From NCBI GenBank assembly GCA_027487375.1, contig JAIYDQ010000519.1, positions 1 through 32,449 on the forward strand: a stretch of DNA of 32,449 nt, in the 5' to 3' direction. The notes beneath the pieces are model-generated. The model saw only the letters and a program-made list of their open reading frames with translations. It did not search any database and was not told the origin of the DNA. Below are positions 7,028 through 13,576 of the stretch, one piece after another; within the stretch, counting starts at the first letter, position 1, and each line of letters opens with the position of its first letter. The DNA is from Planctomycetaceae bacterium. Its GTDB lineage: Bacteria; Planctomycetota; Planctomycetia; Pirellulales; Pirellulaceae. Position numbers and translations under genes: made by a program.

Positions 7028-8716
7028 ATGACTCGGTGGCTAACAGGTTTTTGGTTGATGGGTGTTGGGATGCTAGCAGGCTTAGCAGTACTGCTAGTTT
7101 TCCTCGGAATCTTTTTTCTTCTGTCCAAGATCAGCGGGATCGATTCATTTAGAAAAAGCGGCGCGGCGTTTTGGAGCACTCTGATTGTTTCTGCGGTGCT
7201 TGCGGGGTTGGGTGCCATTCAGATTCGTGCAACCTTCGGAAGTAATGTCAGAAGTGATGAGTGGTTCCTCTTGGTGATTGCTTCGTGGCCATTGATCGGG
7301 ATTGTGGTTGGTTCGTTGTTTTATTGCAGCCAAAGTCGATTCCTTGGCGAGATCTTTGGGACCTTGACCGAGGGAATTGGGGCGTGGGTGGGTTCGGTCG
7401 TGGTTGTAGTCGCTCTTCTTGGCGTCGCTTGCTGGCCTCTAGTCGATGAGCCTGTCGCGGTTTTCAAAAGCTTGAACAGTCTCTTTTCGACAGGAGAAGT
7501 GACCACGACCGTCACAATCGCCGGTAGCAAGGTTGATGGTGACGCTACGGTTTATGAGCCTGTGAGGTTGAAGTATGAAGGTGCATTAGTCGATTCGATT
7601 CGGATTGAAAGCGATCGAAATCTCGTGCTGACTGACTCAGATCAGATTGAGACCATTAGAAGTCAGCCTGTTCAGGTGGAAGCAAGAACTCCGCTAGAGT
7701 GGAACCGGCGTTCATCGCAGCAGTCTCCAATTTCGCTCGCTGCTGGCGCTAACCTCTTTGCGCAGAATCAGGAAATCGATCCGGCAACAGTGAAAATCAC
7801 CATCAGGACGTTGCCGCCATATCCAGAGGCTTCTGCAATCATTCTGTTTGCCATTCTAACGACTTTGGTTGGTTTGTTTTGGATGCTTCAGCAAGCTGCG
7901 GCACCCAAGCTATCAGCCATTGCTATGGCGGCTGCAAAAAGCGAACTCTCGCAACCACTGCCACTGATCTTAATGACGATCGGAATCATTCTCTTATTCG
8001 GTTTTGTTTATTTACCGTTTCACACCGAAGGGGAAGACATCAAGATGCTCAAGGACAACGGTCTGACCTTGATTTTGATCTTGGCTCTATTCCAGGGAAT
8101 TTGGTCTGCAAGCAGCACGGTCAGTGACGAAATTGAAGGCCGGACGGCTCTGACATTGCTGAGCAAACCCATTCATCGGAGATCGTTTATTCTCGGAAAA
8201 ATGCTTGGGATTTTCTGGGTTCTGTTCTTCATTTTCTTGGTGCTCGGCTCGATTTTGTTGCTTACGGTTTCCTACAAGCCGATCTATGACGCGCGAGAGA
8301 CTTCGGCCGAGATGCCGCTTTGGCAAGGGTGTTTCGCCGAGTTAATACGGACACTTCCTGGTCTGGTCATGGGGTTCTTTCAAGCGTGCACGCTCTCTGC
8401 AATCGCCGTAGCACTCGCCACGAGAGTTCCGCAATTAGCAAATTTTGCAATCTGTTTTTCGCTATACTTGGTAGGACACTTAACTCCGACTATCGTAAGC
8501 AGCAGTGCAACCGAGTTTCCGATTATCCAATTCGTTGCACAATTGATTGCGGTGATTGTTCCAACACTGGATTGGTATTCGATGGATAAAGCCATCGATA
8601 CAGGGAACGCGGTCCCGATGGTGTACCTAGCCGGAATTATGATTTATTCGATCGTGTACACCGCGATCGCTGTGCTACTTGGGCTATTACTTTTTGAGGA
8701 TCGAGATCTAGCGTGA
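7028..8716 (+). CDS. ABC-2-type transporter permease with large extracytoplasmic insert
   Basis: This integral membrane protein of about 562 residues most likely forms the channel half of an ABC transporter. I chose the ATG at 7028 because GGAG (7018-7021) lies 6 nt upstream and a membrane segment follows at once. In-frame starts at 6995 (ATG) and 6899 (TTG) would add hydrophilic residues without an SD. Layout: about four N-terminal hydrophobic segments, a hydrophilic beta-rich region of about 120 residues (nt 7490-7830) likely outside the membrane, then about six to seven more segments. The stretch SDEIEGRTALTLLSKP is the conserved cytosolic motif of ABC-2 permeases (DE.E.GT...L.SKPI). No ATPase is fused. 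The stop overlaps the start of the next gene by 4 nt, which suggests the two products work together. Confidence 0.85.
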   Translation: MTRWLTGFWLMGVGMLAGLAVLLVFLGIFFLLSKISGIDSFRKSGAAFWSTLIVSAVLAGLGAIQIRATFGSNVRSDEWFLLVIASWPLIGIVVGSLFYCSQSRFLGEIFGTLTEGIGAWVGSVVVVVALLGVACWPLVDEPVAVFKSLNSLFSTGEVTTTVTIAGSKVDGDATVYEPVRLKYEGALVDSIRIESDRNLVLTDSDQIETIRSQPVQVEARTPLEWNRRSSQQSPISLAAGANLFAQNQEIDPATVKITIRTLPPYPEASAIILFAILTTLVGLFWMLQQAAAPKLSAIAMAAAKSELSQPLPLILMTIGIILLFGFVYLPFHTEGEDIKMLKDNGLTLILILALFQGIWSASSTVSDEIEGRTALTLLSKPIHRRSFILGKMLGIFWVLFFIFLVLGSILLLTVSYKPIYDARETSAEMPLWQGCFAELIRTLPGLVMGFFQACTLSAIAVALATRVPQLANFAICFSLYLVGHLTPTIVSSSATEFPIIQFVAQLIAVIVPTLDWYSMDKAIDTGNAVPMVYLAGIMIYSIVYTAIAVLLGLLLFEDRDLA

Positions 8717-10545
8717 GTAAAACTGCACTTGCTGACTTAGAGGAGCGGTTCGGTCGCAAGGAAGCAATTGTTTTACCATGGTTAGTCGGTCTGCTAGCGG
8801 CGTTATTGACTGTCGCTTGTGTTCTACTCGCCGGCTGGGCGATTGAGCTATTAATTCTCTCTGCTCACTCCAGCGTGTTGCCCGAGCGGCTAGCACTTGG
8901 CACGATGTTGGAGTTCCCACAAGCTTGGATGAAGCAATTCGGAACCCCGCTGGCGGCAATGACCGGGCTAATATCAGTCGCAGTCGTTTTGGGAGGTTTG
9001 AACGTTGCGCTGCTTTGGTGGATCTATCGTTGGTCGCTCCAGCAGGCCATCCAAAATGAAGCCAGTTTTCGACGCGCACTTTTTTCGAAGTATCACGATT
9101 TGGCAACGGTTCAAGGCGTTTCGGGGCAGCAGAAAACCCAGTCCCTTGCGATCAGTAGTTGGATTCCGCAGATTCGGGATGGGCTACTTTTTTGGTACCG
9201 AAATATCCCTCGTCATCCTCTCTTGTGCGTTGCCTGTATCGTTCCTGCACTATTGATCCACGCCCCGTTGACCATACTTTGTATTGTCTCGATAGTCCTA
9301 CTTTGGCGTGTGAATTCGCTTCTTGATCGAAAATCCCGAGCGAAGCGTCCGATTCTTTTTGATCGGAGCCAATCGATTCAGCGTAGTATTGAAGAACTGA
9401 TTGAACGAGGACCACTCTTGGCATCCGTTCAGCCATTGGATGCGAATCTGGAGTCCTTTGAATCGCACGTTAGAAATTTGAACGAAATCGAAAGGTCTAT
9501 CGGCAATAGCTACATCTGGAAACGCCCAGCAATGGCCGCCGTCCTTATTCCAGCGATTGGTGTCCTTTGCTGGATTGTTTCTGTTCGTATTTTGGATCGA
9601 CAGGGGACGCTGAATGTTTCCGGCGCGTTTGTTTTGGGATCTCTGGTTCTGGTCAGCGCGCTTTCGCTTTTGAGAACAACCCGCTCGATCATGCGGTTGA
9701 AGGCCGCTGATTTGGCATCGCAAAAGCTGCTCACAGTCCTTGATCAATCGGTACCGTCGAGAAGTTATCAGCTCAAGGCAGTTCCAAAACTCAGCAACCA
9801 ACTATCTCTCGAGCATGTTACTCTTAAGGATTCCAATGGAAGTAAGCTTTTGGAAGATGTGTCGGCAGTTATTCGTCCTGGGCAACTGACGGCCGTTTTG
9901 TCGACCTCTCGGCATGACGCTGAAACTTTTGGGGAGCTGTTGCTCGGATTTGGAACGCCAATTTCAGGAAGGATTCTGTGGGACGATAGTTTGACTTCCG
10001 ATCTTTCTTCGAAAGAGCTGCACGCGCGATGTATCTGGGTGGCCAACAATGGGCCTCTCCTTTCGGGGACAATCCGTGAAAATCTCACGGTTCATGTTCG
10101 AGCGATGTCGGAGGATCTCGTTGCTGCTCTCAGGAAGTCGCGGTCGTACGAAAGCGTTTTCGAACTACCAGATAATCTGGATACGTTGGTGTCGGCCAGC
10201 GACGATCGGTTTAAAGGAGATACGGCTTTTCGAATCGGAATTGCTCGAGCAATCCTTGCCGAGACTAGTATCTGTGTGGCCTACGAGCCAACCGAGGCCG
10301 CGAAATCTGCCGAAGAATCCCAGACACTGGAAGCCCTCAAGCAGCTTACCGGTCAAAATGCGGCTGTCGTGGTTCTGGCTCAGCGAGTCAGCACTCTCCG
10401 CGAAGCCGACCAAATCATTGTCTTGCATCAGCATCGCGTTGCGGCGGTCGGCAAACACGCCGAACTGCTGGAATCAAGCGATCTTTACAGGCACCTCAAC
10501 TACACGATGTTTTCGCCTCTTCGCCGCGTTCACATCGATTCGTGA
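8713..10545 (+). CDS. ABC exporter-like TMD-NBD protein with degenerate (pseudo-ATPase) nucleotide-binding domain
   Basis: The 610-residue protein has the architecture of a half-size type IV ABC exporter. An N-terminal membrane domain (about residues 20-345) precedes a C-terminal NBD-like domain (about 365-600), and typical exporter landmarks remain, such as LSGTIRENL after the Q-loop and VSTLREADQIIVL near the end. Every ATPase motif is altered. The Walker A region reads LSTSRHDAET (about 396-405) with Ala for the Lys; the Q-loop Gln is Asn (VANNG); the LSGGQ signature is FKGDT; Walker B ends VAYEPT with Tyr for Asp; the H-switch is AQRVST with Gln for His. The frame is intact over 1.8 kb, so this is a maintained protein and not a pseudogene. 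It starts at a GTG that overlaps the permease stop by 4 nt. Its role is inferred to be structural or regulatory, or to serve as a partner of an ATPase encoded elsewhere. Confidence 0.85.
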   Translation: MSKTALADLEERFGRKEAIVLPWLVGLLAALLTVACVLLAGWAIELLILSAHSSVLPERLALGTMLEFPQAWMKQFGTPLAAMTGLISVAVVLGGLNVALLWWIYRWSLQQAIQNEASFRRALFSKYHDLATVQGVSGQQKTQSLAISSWIPQIRDGLLFWYRNIPRHPLLCVACIVPALLIHAPLTILCIVSIVLLWRVNSLLDRKSRAKRPILFDRSQSIQRSIEELIERGPLLASVQPLDANLESFESHVRNLNEIERSIGNSYIWKRPAMAAVLIPAIGVLCWIVSVRILDRQGTLNVSGAFVLGSLVLVSALSLLRTTRSIMRLKAADLASQKLLTVLDQSVPSRSYQLKAVPKLSNQLSLEHVTLKDSNGSKLLEDVSAVIRPGQLTAVLSTSRHDAETFGELLLGFGTPISGRILWDDSLTSDLSSKELHARCIWVANNGPLLSGTIRENLTVHVRAMSEDLVAALRKSRSYESVFELPDNLDTLVSASDDRFKGDTAFRIGIARAILAETSICVAYEPTEAAKSAEESQTLEALKQLTGQNAAVVVLAQRVSTLREADQIIVLHQHRVAAVGKHAELLESSDLYRHLNYTMFSPLRRVHIDS

Positions 10546-10829
10546 AGATCGGAATGGAGGTGTCCGAATGGCCAGATGGCCATCTGGCTTCCAGGTGGAT
10601 ACTGCGGTCTAAAAGCCTTTCGCATGCCCTTTCGGGTTCTTTGGGCGTGCTACAACCGCGATAACCGTTGCAGTTTATGAAGACTTTCGGTTCTAGCGTG
10701 GTAAACGAGACTAGAAAAACGCCCTCCTCCTGAGCATACTTGAAGCTCAACATTGAACATACCACGCTTCCCAGACGGGCTTTTTCTGCCCCTTTGCAAC
10801 GGTGTGGCTCGACTTCGAGGAGATTGGCT
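10546..10829. other. intergenic region with an 18-bp perfect palindrome
   Basis: The spacer between the pseudo-ABC gene and the DUF4912 gene contains the perfect palindrome GCCAGATGGCCATCTGGC at 10571-10588, 26 nt after the upstream stop. No T-run follows, so it is not a standard terminator. The rest holds no recognisable gene. The DUF4912 frame is open back to 10740 but lacks an SD there. Confidence 0.5.
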
Positions 10830-12449
10830 TTGGCAACGAATTCAAAAACAAAAGACGGCAAATCGACGCAGAAGAATGCGAAATTGGTGAAAACCAAATC
10901 TGTGCCAAAGCCTGTGCCTGCGACGAAGGGGAAAGACAAGCCGGTCGCAAAATCGTCCTCGACTCCGGTCGCGAAAAAGCCTCTCGGTCCTGGAAAGACG
11001 GCGGCAGCACCCGATGTCAGCAAGAAAGTTGTCAAAGCACCTTCCAAGGTTGTCGAAACGTCGGTTGGTTCCCTTAAGCCATCGAGCAAAAAGCCTCAAA
11101 ACGCTTCGAAACCAAATACTGCCGGCAAAGTAAACAAGCTTTCGGCAGAGGGGGCAGCCAGCCCCAAGTCCAAGGCAAAATCGGCAGTAAAGCCAGAAGT
11201 AAAATCATCGCCGTCGAAAAAAGCTGTGCCATCCGTCGTTGCAAAATCAACGTCCCCAATGTCAGCAGGTTCGGCCGCGGGTACGGCATCGGTGAAGGCT
11301 TCCAAGTTGAAATCCACAGAGCTCAAAGCGAACAAAAATTCCGCGACCATCAAGGGGAAACCAGCGGTCGCAGTGCCCTCTGCAAGCGGGTCCAAGAAAT
11401 CACTCGCAAAGAAGATGGGGATGTTGAGTGGAGGTTCCAAGGCAACTGTCGCAGCAAGTGGTGGTGAAGACGAGAAGGAAGTTCTACAAGTAATCAACAA
11501 TGGACCTCCAACGGATCCCAACATTCTCGCAAAAATACGTAGCATGCAATCCGATCAGGAGAAACGAAAGGATTTTGCACAACCGCCGACCGCGAAACCA
11601 GTGCTCGTTCATAGCAGCAAACTTTTCGACCAAGCCAAAGATCCGGCCAAAGACCGATTGATCTTGATGGTACGAGATCCGTTTTGGTTGCATGCTTGCT
11701 GGGATATTACTCGAAAGAGTGTCGAGCGGGCCAAGGCCTCGCTTGCAGGACACTGGCACGCGGCAAAGCCGATTCTTCGATTGCTGCGAACCGAAGACAA
11801 CTCCACGACAAGTAATTCCGAATCGGTCTTCCGAGACATTCCGATCCACGGCGGTGTTAGGAATTGGTACATCGATGTGGAAGATCCGCAAACGACCTTC
11901 CGAATCTTGCTCGGATACATGTTCGGCAACGGTCGATTTCACGAATTGGCAAGAAGCAATCCTGTAACGACTCCAGTCCCGGGAAGCGCCGACGCTACGG
12001 ATGATCATTGGGCTGACATAGCGACCGACGCAGAGCGGGTATACGCTCTCAGTGGTGGATACGATGAAGAGTCGACTCATGTTGAACTTCAGCAGATGAT
12101 GCAAGAGAAGCTCAAGCGACCGGTCGGTACTCCGGCGATGTCGCAATTTGGTAGCGGCGCCGAAGGATCGCTCAAGAGATCAAAGAACTTCCACTTTACG
12201 CTGGACGCAGAGATGGTTGTCTTCGGAGCGACACCGGCCAATGCCTATGTGACCCTGAACGGCGAACCCATCAAGATTCGAAGCGATGGAACCTATTCGG
12301 CTCGTGTCCCGCTACCAAATAATCGTCAAGTGATGGCAGCCACCTCGAAAAGCCGCGATGGACTAGATGAACAGACGATTGTGATTGCCGTAGAGCGCAA
12401 CACGAAGATTATGGAACCTCTGTCATTGACCGAACCTGACTTAGACTAG
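10830..12449 (+). CDS. DUF4912 domain protein with histone H1-like Lys/Ala/Ser/Pro-rich N-terminus
   Basis: The 539-residue protein starts at TTG 10830, chosen because GAGGAG (10817-10822) lies 7 nt upstream; an upstream TTG at 10740 has no SD. Residues 1 to about 215 are low-complexity and very basic, rich in Lys, Ala, Ser, Pro and Val (repeated VxKP, KSxxK and SKK patterns), and resemble histone H1-like or nucleic-acid-binding tails. DUF4912 follows (about 280-380) with its hallmark segments RDPFWLHACWDIT, WYIDV, ILLGYMFGNGRFHELARSN and PVPG. A C-terminal Ig/beta-like part (about 455-533) has VVFGATPANAYVTLNGEPI and SDGTYSARVPLP, also standard for this family. The molecular function of DUF4912 is not known to me. 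The basic tail suggests binding to nucleic acid or another polyanion. It is probably transcribed alone. Confidence 0.88.
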   Translation: MATNSKTKDGKSTQKNAKLVKTKSVPKPVPATKGKDKPVAKSSSTPVAKKPLGPGKTAAAPDVSKKVVKAPSKVVETSVGSLKPSSKKPQNASKPNTAGKVNKLSAEGAASPKSKAKSAVKPEVKSSPSKKAVPSVVAKSTSPMSAGSAAGTASVKASKLKSTELKANKNSATIKGKPAVAVPSASGSKKSLAKKMGMLSGGSKATVAASGGEDEKEVLQVINNGPPTDPNILAKIRSMQSDQEKRKDFAQPPTAKPVLVHSSKLFDQAKDPAKDRLILMVRDPFWLHACWDITRKSVERAKASLAGHWHAAKPILRLLRTEDNSTTSNSESVFRDIPIHGGVRNWYIDVEDPQTTFRILLGYMFGNGRFHELARSNPVTTPVPGSADATDDHWADIATDAERVYALSGGYDEESTHVELQQMMQEKLKRPVGTPAMSQFGSGAEGSLKRSKNFHFTLDAEMVVFGATPANAYVTLNGEPIKIRSDGTYSARVPLPNNRQVMAATSKSRDGLDEQTIVIAVERNTKIMEPLSLTEPDLD

Positions 12450-13576
12450 TTCGGGGGGGACTCCAAGCAGATGTCGCAAGACTTCTGAGGAATCCCGCTA
12501 CCCCGGAATCTAATTCCAACAAAATGTTAGCCGGGGCTGCTCAATAATCTGGGCTGCCCCCGGATTCGATTGCGATCGTTTTTGTGCCTCACAATTGTCT
12601 CGCTCGTGCAATATCACATGAGCCCGCGATTTCATCACGCGCGCGGAAAAGCGGCAGATCGGGCTTGTCTCGTTACTTCGCAAAGGTTGGGTGGACTAGC
12701 GCGCGATTTGACCCACGACAACTGCGGCCAACAGGCACAAGGCCCCGTTTCGCCGGGGCAAGTCAGTCTTATATGCAAGGTGAATCAGCCTTTGGGCGTT
12801 AGGGAGCGTGCTGCTTAGAAATCCTGTATTTCTGCATTTTTCGTACTCGTACTCAGGCGTAAGCCGGTGCTCGTTCTCGTTCTCGTTCTCGTGCTTGATC
12901 GGATTGCGGTCGATTCGCGTACGATTACGAGTACCATTTCATTGAGTACGAGTACGAACTAACATAATCGCGACGCGGGACGCTCTCGTCAGCCCAGGGG
13001 ATCCTCGAAACCGCACGCTGACGCGTTTCAGCTCATTTGCGCACCTTGAATAATGAGCGGCCCTGCCACTTTCGCGTCGAGGGTGAATCGCATTCGCAAT
13101 GGAACAATAGCAACAACTTGAAATGTTATTTCAATAACGAGTTTTTTGGCTGCCCAGCATCAGCCCCGCATTGCGATTGCATGACAGAAATCTACAGCCA
13201 GGCTAATTGTGAAAATGCTGTAAAACCACCAGATTTTTCTCAGCAGAGAAAACCGCTTGACCAAAATCGGATTGGGCAGGCATGGCCAAAGGGTCTGCGT
13301 AAGTTATAATCCCTGAGCAGGCTTTGAGTGGCGTTAGCGGGCCCGTTAAAAATGGTCTGTGTTGCATTCTTGTGACGAATGCAAGTCAGCGGGCGGATTT
13401 TCTCGTCGTAAGAGGCGACTTTCTACGATGATGGATTCCGATAGAGTATAGAGAGTGATTAATCGCTATAGACGAATCGACCAGAAAGTCTTTATCCTCT
13501 CGCTGCGTAACAATAATCCCTATCCAATAAACGGACACCGTAAGCTCGCGGCACGCGGTGCGAAGTAAACACAAGC
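12450..13576. other. 1.1-kb intergenic region upstream of sucA
   Basis: No convincing gene is present; short frames of 72-90 codons here lack SDs and family resemblance. The region has small GC-rich hairpins (for example GCCCCG 12742-12747 with CGGGGC 12754-12759), the TIR-bounded hexamer element at 12837-12958, and a 7-bp inverted repeat (TTGCATT 13362-13368 with AATGCAA 13378-13384). The sucA promoter must lie toward the right end but no clear -35/-10 pair stands out. Confidence 0.5.
12837..12958. repeat. TACTCG hexamer-repeat element, copy 2, with 15-bp terminal inverted repeats
   Basis: The element is bounded by TTCGTACTCGTACTC (12840-12854) and its exact reverse complement GAGTACGAGTACGAA (12944-12958). 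Next to the left arm is a run of CTCGTT hexamers (about 12869-12892), followed by degenerate CGTACGATTACGAG sequence toward the right end. The left 19 bases (from 12837) match copy 1 at 5107. It carries no ORF, so if mobile it would be non-autonomous. Confidence 0.75.

Noticed and set aside
8713-10545. pseudo-ABC gene considered as a pseudogene
   Set aside because: The frame is uninterrupted at full exporter length, the start is coupled to the upstream gene, and non-ATPase parts are well kept, so a maintained protein is more likely.
10496-11089. 197-codon minus-strand frame
   Set aside because: Antisense to the end of the pseudo-ABC gene and the low-complexity part of the DUF4912 gene; the skewed Lys/Ala codons keep the reverse frame open.
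12570-12818. short plus-strand frames of 72-82 codons
   Set aside because: Two frames overlap each other, neither has an SD, and the products look random.
12837-12958. hexamer repeats considered as a CRISPR array
   Set aside because: Repeats are short hexamers in tandem without unique spacers of constant length, and no cas genes are present.
13037-13309. 90-codon plus-strand frame upstream of sucA
   Set aside because: No SD or recognisable domain; amino acid composition is unlike the neighbouring genes.
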